From NCBI RefSeq assembly GCF_030548295.1, contig NZ_JAUOSB010000002.1, positions 64,001 through 128,000 of the forward strand: 64,000 nt of DNA, written 5' to 3'. The stretch is from Wenyingzhuangia sp. 2_MG-2023 (GTDB lineage Bacteria > Bacteroidota > Bacteroidia > Flavobacteriales > Flavobacteriaceae). The position numbers and the translations under genes are program-made. Positions 47,801 through 55,268 of this stretch are shown here, piece by piece (the stretch's first letter is position 1; every line of letters starts with the position of its first letter). The notes below the pieces were generated by a model. It searched no databases and was not told the origin of the DNA. It worked only from the letters and a program-made list of their open reading frames with translations.

Positions 47801-48106
47801 GGTCAAGCAGACCCTTTTAGCGGAAATCAAAGTGGAGATTCGGCAAACTTTGAAGGTGCTGATATTTACTTAAAAGATGCTTCTTTTCTAAGATTAAAAG
47901 AAGTTGAGGTTGCCTATACTTTTAAAAAAGAAAAATTAAAATTTGGAAACATCAGAGTTTTTGCAAGAGGATTTAACCTATTTACAATGTTCTCTGACAT
48001 TTATGACTTAGGATTGGATCCAGAAGCTACTAGCTTTAACAATTTTAGAGATGCAACGTATCCATCTTTAAAAACGTACACTGTTGGAGTAAATGTTAAC
48101 TTTTAA
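44891..48106 (+). CDS. SusC/RagA-type TonB-dependent outer membrane receptor
   Basis: This 1071-residue outer-membrane importer takes oligosaccharides or peptides delivered by its SusD partner. After a long N-terminal leader (about residues 1-50) comes a carboxypeptidase-regulatory-like domain (ITGTISDKDGPLFGVNIVVKG to about residue 125). A TonB plug follows with the typical LIRGMSTTGNNSPLILIDGMQ and TILKDGAAAIYGSRAANGVI, then a 22-strand barrel ending in VNVNF. SusD follows 11 bases downstream. No enzyme genes adjoin, so the substrate is unknown. Confidence 0.94.
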   Translation: MKNYFIKRNKTLDILSTNSKLKIFFCLFTFSFLHINATNTNKIETNAIYAQQKTTITGTISDKDGPLFGVNIVVKGIPKGTVSDFDGNFKMEIDSPSKTILVISYLGYKTQEILVGNQTNIDVILESDVSSLDEVVLLGYTTRKRGDLTGSVSTIADDVIEKSSSKDIAKSLAGRASGLIISDRGGYPGAGNGNGGNTNDDTTTILIRGMSTTGNNSPLILIDGMQAGSFSHLSPQDIASLTILKDGAAAIYGSRAANGVILITTKRGKSGDPKINFTTSYSSSSFSRTPSLMSSEQFTIYENEIAERNGAALPYTTEQIEAYKTGNDPINFPNTNWADLTLANSSPESRTSLSISGGDEKTRYFVSGDIFDQKGLYKSGDLGFKQKQIRSNIDINVFDNLKIGVDLLGRFGDRKQPGIDAGFIYKHIYTNFPTQVGIYPNGLPAFGGENGANPAIMSSNQSGSVNRKDTDLRGKFSFDLNLDKVTEGLSVKGFAGIRKMNNDEKSWYTPWTYYTLQGADYIPQTGFSQRGQQRILRNTFWKYDELLLNATMHYAKSVKNHNFSGFVGIENLTSETRSYWAQRSGAFPTATSTELTFGDQEQQLTSSESTEFKRLDFFGSLSYDYDKKYYVDLTLRRDGSSNFYTGNRYGTFPSLALGWDISKESFLEDVSWLNQLKLRTSWSKMGNDRIDAFQWSTGYVSGNTNLDAALPRYYVFGNSGSLVNAFGLQTLANQEVTWETAHMQNLGLNFTMFDRKFNADINYFYQKRSDILRQDTDGLPAISGISDAQKPDVNLAKTKSWGYEFEMSWADKIGEVSYNLGMNYSLAKNEVVDINEADGVLSYQKQEGKPINSFLVYPTNGIFKDQAQVDATAVKLPNTVEGEPIYVDTNGDGEISGDDRVRVDETNIPNAQYGVFGGIEYKNFEFNFLLQGQAGAKTLVFFDQVGAKPDFVFNNRWTPENRNASFPRAFGQADPFSGNQSGDSANFEGADIYLKDASFLRLKEVEVAYTFKKEKLKFGNIRVFARGFNLFTMFSDIYDLGLDPEATSFNNFRDATYPSLKTYTVGVNVNF

Positions 48107-48117
48107 AAAGAGATAAA

Positions 48118-49836
48118 ATGAAAAATATAAAAAAATATAAACATATATGTTTGGGGATTTTAGTTTCAACACTAAGTCTAACTAGTTGTGAAGATTCGTT
48201 AGACACGTTACCCACAAACAGGACTGATGCAACAGTAATACTTTCTGATCCAGCTTTGGTAGAAAACTTACTGTTTAAGACCTACAATAGTACGGAGACT
48301 TGGGGATATAACAATAGTATTTGGTGGTCTAGAAGGTACAATTTAGAAAGTGGTTCTTATGAGGCTAAGTTTAATTTTAAGGATCAAGATAGATTAAGAT
48401 TAAGAGCGGGATGGACCCCAACAAACGTTGGTGATTTTAGACTAAAGTGGGAAAACTACTGGTCTTACATTAGAGAAGCAAACGATTTTATAGAAAAAGT
48501 AGAAAGTAGTGAAGCTATGTCTCAAGATCCAAGTGGTGTAGCTATTTTAGTTGCCGAAATGAGATTTTTGAGAGCTAATATCTACTTTAAGTTAATTAAT
48601 CTTTGGGGAGGAGTACCTATTATTGAAAAAGCAGGTGGTTTAGATGATTCTTATGATTTAGCCCGTAACTCATATGAAGAGTGTGTAGACTTTATTGTTT
48701 CAGAATTAGATCAAGTAATAGCAGTATTGCCAGAAACTAGACCAAGTGACGAATTTGGTAGAGCTACTAGTTTATCTGCAATGGCAGTAAAATCTCGTTT
48801 ACTATTATATGCAGCTAGTAATTTGCATGATTCATCTACAGTACCAAATGGACCATTGTATGATTATACAAAAGCAAGTAAATGGGAAGATGCAGCAGAT
48901 GCAGCAAAAGATATTATTGATGCTGTAGCAGATAGGGATTTAATTTCTGTTGCGGATGCTAAAGAATATCAAAATTTATTTCTTTCTGTAAATCAAGATA
49001 TTTTATTTGGTCGTGCTTTTGGGAGTACAGTTTATGGATTTGGAGTAGATGTTAACTCATTGCCAGACCAAACTCAAAGTCCAAGTGGTTATGGAGGATG
49101 GGCACTTTCATCACCAACTCATAATTTTGCATTAGAGTTTAATATGGAAGATGGTACAGACACATCTACAGGAACTTATGATCCTTTAAATCCTAACGAT
49201 AATCGTGAAATGAGATATTATGCAAACATTCTTTATAACGGTGCTCAATTTAGAGGAAGAGATGTTCAATATTTCTTATCAGATGACCCAGCAACAAACC
49301 CGCATGGTTTAGATTCTCCAGAGGGATTAGGAAATGTATTGCATTCTTCTAAAACGGGATATAATATTAGAAAATTTCAAAATGAAAGTGTTGGTTTAAC
49401 AGAAACTACACCTGGTAGACCTTATATTTTATATCGTTTAGCAGAAGTATATTTAAATTATGCAGAAGCAAGTTATCACTTAAGTGATGAAATAAATGCG
49501 AGAAAGTATGTTAATAAAGTAGCCTCTAGAGCATTATTACCAGAAATTACTGTTTCTGGAGTAGATTTATTAGAAGCTATCAAACGTGAAAGAAGAATTG
49601 AGCTTTGTTTTGAAGGTCATAACTTTTATGACGAGAGAAGATGGATGAACACAGCTAATTTAGGTTTTGATATTAAAGGTTTAAAATGGAAAAAAGATGT
49701 CCTTGGAAATGTAACAAATGAAGAGTATACAGTGATTAACAGACCTTGGTTTGAACGCCATTATTACTTACCAATTCCACAAGAAGAAATAAACAAACTA
49801 CCATTGTTTAAACAAAATACAGGATATGGCCTATAA
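48118..49836 (+). CDS. SusD/RagB-family nutrient-binding lipoprotein
   Basis: This 572-residue surface lipoprotein captures substrate for the adjacent SusC channel. The signal peptide ends at lipid-modified C24 (LSLTSCEDSL), with the acidic residues after Cys that favour surface export in Bacteroidota. TPR-like helices bearing AEMRFLRANIYFKLINLWGG and the C-terminal RPYILYRLAEVYLNYAEA and IKRERRIELCFEGHNFYDERRW segments are diagnostic. A terminator follows, so the operon holds only these two genes. Confidence 0.94.
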   Translation: MKNIKKYKHICLGILVSTLSLTSCEDSLDTLPTNRTDATVILSDPALVENLLFKTYNSTETWGYNNSIWWSRRYNLESGSYEAKFNFKDQDRLRLRAGWTPTNVGDFRLKWENYWSYIREANDFIEKVESSEAMSQDPSGVAILVAEMRFLRANIYFKLINLWGGVPIIEKAGGLDDSYDLARNSYEECVDFIVSELDQVIAVLPETRPSDEFGRATSLSAMAVKSRLLLYAASNLHDSSTVPNGPLYDYTKASKWEDAADAAKDIIDAVADRDLISVADAKEYQNLFLSVNQDILFGRAFGSTVYGFGVDVNSLPDQTQSPSGYGGWALSSPTHNFALEFNMEDGTDTSTGTYDPLNPNDNREMRYYANILYNGAQFRGRDVQYFLSDDPATNPHGLDSPEGLGNVLHSSKTGYNIRKFQNESVGLTETTPGRPYILYRLAEVYLNYAEASYHLSDEINARKYVNKVASRALLPEITVSGVDLLEAIKRERRIELCFEGHNFYDERRWMNTANLGFDIKGLKWKKDVLGNVTNEEYTVINRPWFERHYYLPIPQEEINKLPLFKQNTGYGL

Positions 49837-49865
49837 TTTTTAAAGTTGTTGTTTTTAATTGTTTT

Positions 49866-49902
49866 TTAGCACTAAAGATTTATTTTTTAGTGCTTTTTAT
49901 TT
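49866..49902 (+). terminator. Terminator of the SusC/SusD operon
   Basis: AGCACTAAA pairs with TTTAGTGCT around an AT-rich loop, followed by T residues, 30 bases past the susD stop codon. Confidence 0.85.
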
Positions 49903-50082
49903 ACACAAAACACATATCTCTATAATTATAGTATTTTTATTAATAAATAAAAAATTCAATCAATTATCTCATAAAGAGTATCGTTTAAAGTCTTTTATTT
50001 TGTTTTTAAATTTCATAAGAAAATCATAGAGAATCCTATAATTAATTAAATATCTTTATCTAAAATAAAAGGCTACCAATTC

Positions 50083-50778
50083 ATGTTACAAGAGATTATT
50101 ATCCCATTATTATCATTAGTATTTTTAGAAGTTGTTTTAGGAATAGACAACATTATTTTTATATCTATATTAACAGACAAACTTCCTGAAGAAAAAAGAG
50201 ACAAACTTAGAATCATCGGACTGGCACTAGCTGCTATTATCCGAATTGGATTGTTAACAGTTGTTTCTTGGATTTTAAGGTTAGACAATGAATTATTTTC
50301 TCTATTTGGTTTGTCCTTTAGTGGTAAAAATATTATTTTATTGGTTGGAGGTGTTTTTTTACTTTACAAAGCAAGTACCGAAATTTTTCATCATACGGAA
50401 CAAGAAAAAGATCACTCTACCAAAATTAAAAAACCAACTTTCACTAATTTATTGATTGAAATTCTTATTCTAGATATTGTATTTTCAATAGATTCTATTA
50501 TCACAGCTGTTGGTATGGTCAGTAATCTGTACGTGATGTATGCTGCAATTATTGTAAGTGTTCTAATCATGATTTTTGCCTCAAAACCAATTGTGAATTT
50601 TATCAACAAGCATATTTCTTTTAAAATTTTAGCACTGTGTTTCTTAATGATGATTGGAGTTTCTTTAATAGGAGAAGCACTGCATTTTGAAATTCCTAAA
50701 GGATATATTTACTTTTCAATGTTATTTGCTTTCTTGGTTGATTTGATTCAGATCAAGACTATAAAAACAAATAAATAA
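50083..50778 (+). CDS. TerC-family integral membrane protein
   Basis: This 231-residue protein has about seven membrane segments. Two acid-containing motifs mark the TerC family: EVVLGIDNIIFISIL in the first helix and DIVFSIDSIITAVGMV in the middle. Members take part in metal-ion efflux (for example manganese) or tellurite resistance; which applies here cannot be told. A His-containing cytoplasmic loop (FHHTEQEKDHSTK) lies between. It is transcribed alone. Confidence 0.9.
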   Translation: MLQEIIIPLLSLVFLEVVLGIDNIIFISILTDKLPEEKRDKLRIIGLALAAIIRIGLLTVVSWILRLDNELFSLFGLSFSGKNIILLVGGVFLLYKASTEIFHHTEQEKDHSTKIKKPTFTNLLIEILILDIVFSIDSIITAVGMVSNLYVMYAAIIVSVLIMIFASKPIVNFINKHISFKILALCFLMMIGVSLIGEALHFEIPKGYIYFSMLFAFLVDLIQIKTIKTNK

Positions 50779-50924
50779 GTACAAAAAAACCTCGTTAGTG
50801 AATCTATCCAGGTTTCAATATAAAAAAATTAGCTAAAATAATTAGTCAACTTTTTCTATCTGTCTATTTTCCAATAGTGGTTTCAGTAGAAAACTAGTCC
50901 AAATTCAGGTTGCAGACATATCAT

Positions 50925-51210
50925 AAACCGTAAAGTAGTGTACGCATTTGTTGCGTTACAACTTTGAATCCAAGTGTAACAGTTTTATTTATAAATTCAA
51001 TTCTATCAAATCAAGGTATATTATCAGCATAAAACTCTAAAGAAATAACAATCATTTTCCCTCTAACATTCAAAGGAAAAGTGTTTCCTAGAATTGGATC
51101 CCCTGTATTGTCTTTTGTTCTACTACAATTGTTAGAGCCAGTACTGTAAAGTAGCAAAAGTTCCTGAGACACTAGTATTCCATCTACAACAACACATCAT
51201 AAACAAAATC
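50925..51210 (-). pseudogene. Possible decayed coding region
   Basis: The 528-base gap between terC and ackA has no intact gene. One minus-strand frame reads as ordinary protein for about 90 codons, interrupted by a single TGA: VDGILVSQELLLLYSTGSNN and on to PLNVRGKMIVISLEFYADNIP, stop, then FDRIEFINKTVTLGFKVVTQ and on to LLYGL. Residue use looks coding-like, but no start codon or family is recognised. The words resemble exo-acting glycosidase (BNR-type) sequences only loosely. It may be a relic or chance. Confidence 0.35.
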
Positions 51211-51238
51211 ATGTCTAATTTTTTTTGAGCTTACATAA

Positions 51239-51276
51239 AAAACCTCTTTTAAAACAGTCAGTTCTAAAAGAGGTCT
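51239..51276 (-). terminator. Terminator of pta-ackA
   Basis: On the minus strand CCTCTTTTAGAAC pairs with GTTTTAAAAGAGG, followed by six T residues, about 30 bases past the ackA stop codon. Confidence 0.9.
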
Positions 51277-51306
51277 TCTTTAAATTAAAGTTAAAACAAT
51301 TGATAG

Positions 51307-52497
51307 TTATACCAATTGAAAAGATTGTTTGGCTATTTCTAATTCCTCATTGGTAGGAATAATCAATATTTTTACTTTTGAATTTTTAGCTTGTATTTCG
51401 ATTAACTCTTTGGCTCTAACCTTATTCAAATCCCTATCAATTTCAATTCCTAAAAACTCTAAATCTTTACATATCAATTCTCTAATTTCGATACAATTTT
51501 CACCAGCACCTGCCGTAAAAACAAGAGCATCCAAACCATTCATAGCTGCCGTATAAGCACCAATGTATTTTTTAACCCTATATGCATACAACTCTAAAGC
51601 TTCTGTACAATCTTTATTTCCTTGTTCAGACTGGTTCACCAAATCCCTAAAATCTGAGTAGCCTGTCATTCCTAACATTCCACTTTTTTTATTGATCAAA
51701 TCGCTAACCTCTTGCCCTGTATATCCTAAATTCTTCACTAAATGAACAATCACAGCAGGATCTATATCTCCTGTACGTGTTCCCATAGCCAAACCTGTAG
51801 TTGGAGAAAAACCCATAGAATGATCTACACAAAGACCATTTTGAACTGCAGATACAGAAGCACCATTACCTATGTGCAACGTTACTAGTTTTGTTTGAGT
51901 GGTTCCTAAAAACTCATTTGCTTTTTCAGATACATATTTATGACTGGTTCCATGAAAACCGTATACACGTATTTTTTTCTCTTCAGCCAATTGTTTAGGC
52001 AAAGCATATTTATATGCAATCGCAGGCATTGTTTGATGAAATACAGTATCAAAAACAACGACTTGTTTTGCTTGTGGAAACAAATCTTCACACACTTCTA
52101 TTCCTAATAAATGTGCTGGATTGTGTAAAGGTGCTAGAGAAAATAATTCTTTAATTTCTGCCTTTACTTCTGGAGTTACTATTTCTGCTTTAGAAAAAGC
52201 ACTTCCTCCATGTACCACCCTATGTCCAATAACTTTTAGATCTTCTTTTTGGGCAATAACACCTACTTTTTCATCAAACAAATGAGATACTAACAAGGAC
52301 AAACCTTCTTTATGATCTTCAATAGTTCCTTCTATCTTAATATTTTCACCATGAATGGATTTGTATATAAATATTGAATTTTCTTGACCTACACCAATAC
52401 GCTCAATCAAACCTTCGCATACTACTTTTTCATATGGCATTTCAATCAATTGATACTTGATAGAAGAACTTCCTGAGTTGATAATTAATATGTTCAT
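51307..52497 (-). CDS. ackA: Acetate kinase
   Basis: This 396-residue enzyme interconverts acetate and acetyl phosphate with ATP/ADP. Family signatures are NSGSSSIKYQLIEMP at the N-terminus, the catalytic histidine region VVFDTVFHQTMP, HIGNGASVSAV and the phosphate-binding TGLAMGTRTGDIDP. It begins two bases after the pta stop codon, so the pair forms the Pta-AckA pathway for acetate overflow and uptake. Confidence 0.96.
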   Translation of the reverse strand: MNILIINSGSSSIKYQLIEMPYEKVVCEGLIERIGVGQENSIFIYKSIHGENIKIEGTIEDHKEGLSLLVSHLFDEKVGVIAQKEDLKVIGHRVVHGGSAFSKAEIVTPEVKAEIKELFSLAPLHNPAHLLGIEVCEDLFPQAKQVVVFDTVFHQTMPAIAYKYALPKQLAEEKKIRVYGFHGTSHKYVSEKANEFLGTTQTKLVTLHIGNGASVSAVQNGLCVDHSMGFSPTTGLAMGTRTGDIDPAVIVHLVKNLGYTGQEVSDLINKKSGMLGMTGYSDFRDLVNQSEQGNKDCTEALELYAYRVKKYIGAYTAAMNGLDALVFTAGAGENCIEIRELICKDLEFLGIEIDRDLNKVRAKELIEIQAKNSKVKILIIPTNEELEIAKQSFQLV

Positions 52498-52499
52498 AT

Positions 52500-54596
52500 T
52501 TATGATAATTCTTGTGCTTGAATAGCGGTTATAATTACAGTGTTAAAAATATCGTCTACAGTACAACCTCTACTCAAGTCGTTTACTGGTTTGTTTAATC
52601 CTTGTAACATAGGACCTATGGCCAAAGCTCCTGTTTCTCGTTGGATAGCTTTATAGGTATTGTTTCCTGTATTTAAATCTGGGAACACCAACACTGTTGC
52701 TTTCCCTGCTACTTCGGAATTTGGCATTTTGCTCTTTGCAACACCTGTATCTACTGCAGCATCATATTGAATAGGCCCTTCTACTTTTAAATCAGGTCTT
52801 TTTTGTTTCACAATTTCTGTAGCTGAACGAACTTTATCAACTTGAGCTCCTTTTCCAGAAGCACCAGAAGAATAAGACAACATAGCAACTCTTGGTTCAA
52901 TTCCAAAATTAGCTGCTGAATCTGCAGAAGAAATAGCAATTTCTGCCAACTGTTCTGCTGTAGGATCTGGATTGATAGCACAATCTCCAAAAATGGCAAC
53001 CCTATTGTCCATACACATAAAGAAAATTGAAGAAACTACCGAAACTCCAGGTTTGGTTTTGATAAATTGTAAAGCAGGTCTAATGGTGTGTTGTGTGGTA
53101 TTTACTGCTCCAGAAACCATTCCATCTACAATTCCTTTGTGAACCAACATGGTCCCAAAATAAGAAACATCTCTCATTGTATCTTTGGCCATGTCTAAAT
53201 TCATTCCCTTGTGTTTTCTCAACTCAAACAAAGTGTTTGAAAAATATTCATAATACTCGGAATCTATTGGGTTAATGACTTTAATTTTATCCAAATTAAG
53301 CACAACCCCAATTTTTTCAGCCTTCTCTTTTATCTCTTCAACGCTACCTAATAAAACAACATCCACAATATTCAACGTAGCCAACATAGCTGCCGCTTCT
53401 AATATTCTAGGGTCATTTCCTTCTGGCAAAACAATTCTTTTTTTCGTTTTACTTGCCCTATCAATCATATTGTATTGGAACATTTTTGGTGTCATTCCGT
53501 CTACTTTAAATTTGATTAAGGCATTTGTCAACTCTTCAGTTGGAACATATTTGTCAAAAATTCTTAATGATGCCAAAATTTTATCCGTATTCCCGGCATA
53601 AATCTGAGCTTGTACTTTTGCCACATTGGTAGTTGCTTCAAAAGTTCCTGTTTTTACTGATAAAATTGGAACTACATCAGACAGTCCATCTATCAATTTT
53701 AAAATTGTTTTTTCTGGTTTCAATCCACCCGTTAACACAATTCCTGATACCTTAGGGTAATTTTTAGAACTATTTGCTTGCAAAGAACCTAAAATAATAT
53801 CTGCTCTATCTCCTGGTGTTACAACCAAGTAATTGTCTACATAATGTTCTAAATGATTTCTCAATTGCATGGCACCAACTCCGTAAGCACTAATTGGATT
53901 GTTCAATCCTCCTTCTCCAAACAATACTTCAGCATCCAGTTCTCTTACAATTTCTGCAACCGTTGGGCTTGATAATTTAACTGAATAAGGAATTACTGTT
54001 TTTACAACAGAAGAAGCCACTATTTTATCCAAGTGTTTTTCAATCATTTCAACATGATTTTTATTCACTTTATTGATAACTACTGACAATACATTTACGT
54101 CATCATTGATAAAAGTGTCGTAAATTAGTTTGGTAGTTTCAATCACATCATTAACTGAAACTCCTTTTTTTGCCTTGCTTATAATCAAAGCAGGAATTCC
54201 TAAATTTTTTGCTATTTTAACATTCAACTCTGCCTCAAAAGAAGTCGCATCCCCCTCAAAATCTGTACCTTCAACCAAAATAAAATCGTATTTAGATTCC
54301 ATTTCTTTATACCTTTTGATAATGGTGTCAATAATTTCTCCATTTTTCCCTTGATTTCTTTTAGCAATGACTTGTTTTCCTGTAAAAACATAAGCATCAT
54401 CGTAATCTATATCCAAATCAAAGTGAGACAATATAGTCTCTATATGAAAATCTTTTTGACTTTTTTCTGTAGTAATAATAGGTTTCAAATAACCTACTTT
54501 TGTTGTTTTACCAAGCAACAAACGCATTAGACCTAATGTTACAATTGACTTTCCACTGTTGGAATGTGATGCAGCAATGTATATAGCTTTACTCAT
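52500..54596 (-). CDS. pta: Phosphate acetyltransferase, long form
   Basis: This 698-residue enzyme converts acetyl-CoA and phosphate to acetyl phosphate. The long form has an N-terminal P-loop domain (AASHSNSGKSIVTLGLMRLL) and a central DRTGG domain (about residues 210-320). The catalytic PTA domain follows from about residue 370 (RIVLPEGNDPRILEAAAML; MLSYSSGASGKG). The open frame reaches an upstream ATG at 54620, but family homology starts at MSKAIYIAASHS (54596). It is the first gene of the pta-ackA operon. Confidence 0.95.
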   Translation of the reverse strand: MSKAIYIAASHSNSGKSIVTLGLMRLLLGKTTKVGYLKPIITTEKSQKDFHIETILSHFDLDIDYDDAYVFTGKQVIAKRNQGKNGEIIDTIIKRYKEMESKYDFILVEGTDFEGDATSFEAELNVKIAKNLGIPALIISKAKKGVSVNDVIETTKLIYDTFINDDVNVLSVVINKVNKNHVEMIEKHLDKIVASSVVKTVIPYSVKLSSPTVAEIVRELDAEVLFGEGGLNNPISAYGVGAMQLRNHLEHYVDNYLVVTPGDRADIILGSLQANSSKNYPKVSGIVLTGGLKPEKTILKLIDGLSDVVPILSVKTGTFEATTNVAKVQAQIYAGNTDKILASLRIFDKYVPTEELTNALIKFKVDGMTPKMFQYNMIDRASKTKKRIVLPEGNDPRILEAAAMLATLNIVDVVLLGSVEEIKEKAEKIGVVLNLDKIKVINPIDSEYYEYFSNTLFELRKHKGMNLDMAKDTMRDVSYFGTMLVHKGIVDGMVSGAVNTTQHTIRPALQFIKTKPGVSVVSSIFFMCMDNRVAIFGDCAINPDPTAEQLAEIAISSADSAANFGIEPRVAMLSYSSGASGKGAQVDKVRSATEIVKQKRPDLKVEGPIQYDAAVDTGVAKSKMPNSEVAGKATVLVFPDLNTGNNTYKAIQRETGALAIGPMLQGLNKPVNDLSRGCTVDDIFNTVIITAIQAQELS

Positions 54597-54687
54597 AAAT
54601 AGTGATTGAAATTTAAACAAAAATACATTTTTAAATAGCTTTAAAAACTAATATAAATCATACTTTAACGTTAATAATACTTTTTAA

Positions 54688-55218
54688 ATGAAATATATTG
54701 TACTTCTAAGAGGAATTAATGTTGGTGGAAAAAACAAAATTATCCTTAATGATTTTGTCAAAATCCTAACAGATAAAACGGAAATTAAATCTGTAATAAG
54801 CTACATACAAAGTGGTAATTTTGTCATTGAGAGTTCTTTGACAAAGAACACAAAAATTTCAGATTTGATCCAAAACACAATTCAGCAAGAGTACCAATAC
54901 AAGATAGAAGTTTTTTGCTATAGATTGACTGATTTTATAGAAATTGTAAAATCATATCCTTATGAAATTTTAAACAAAAGGAACTACGTTGTTTTTACAA
55001 AACAAAAACCAAACATAGAAAATATAGAGTTATTGAGTCAAAAAGATTTTGGAAAAGACTTATATCAAATTGGCCAAAAATCTATTTCTATTCTATATGC
55101 TACAAAATACAGTGCCTCAAAAATTAACAATAACTTTTTAGAACAACAATTACATATTAAGGCTACATCACGTAACTGGAATACGGTTGTAAAGCTAATT
55201 GAAATGGCTAAAAACTAA
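54688..55218 (+). CDS. DUF1697 family protein
   Basis: This 176-residue soluble protein begins with the signature YIVLLRGINVGGKNKI, followed by SVISYIQSGNFVIES near residue 40 and a C-terminal KATSRNWNTVVKLIEMA. This is DUF1697, a widespread family of unknown function, sometimes seen in acquired genes. It converges with infB and shares its terminator. Confidence 0.9.
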   Translation: MKYIVLLRGINVGGKNKIILNDFVKILTDKTEIKSVISYIQSGNFVIESSLTKNTKISDLIQNTIQQEYQYKIEVFCYRLTDFIEIVKSYPYEILNKRNYVVFTKQKPNIENIELLSQKDFGKDLYQIGQKSISILYATKYSASKINNNFLEQQLHIKATSRNWNTVVKLIEMAKN

Positions 55219-55252
55219 AAAGAGCACTCTTTTACAAGAATGCTCTTTTTAA
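55218..55252. terminator. Bidirectional terminator between DUF1697 and infB
   Basis: AAAAAGAGCACTCTT pairs with AAGAATGCTCTTTTT (one mismatch) around a four-base loop, with T-runs on both strands for the two convergent genes. Confidence 0.9.
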
Positions 55253-55268
55253 TATTTAATTTGAAATT

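Noticed and set aside
50786-50817. Terminator after terC
   Set aside because: The pairing AACCT/AGGTT is too short with a long loop and no T-run, so I do not call it.
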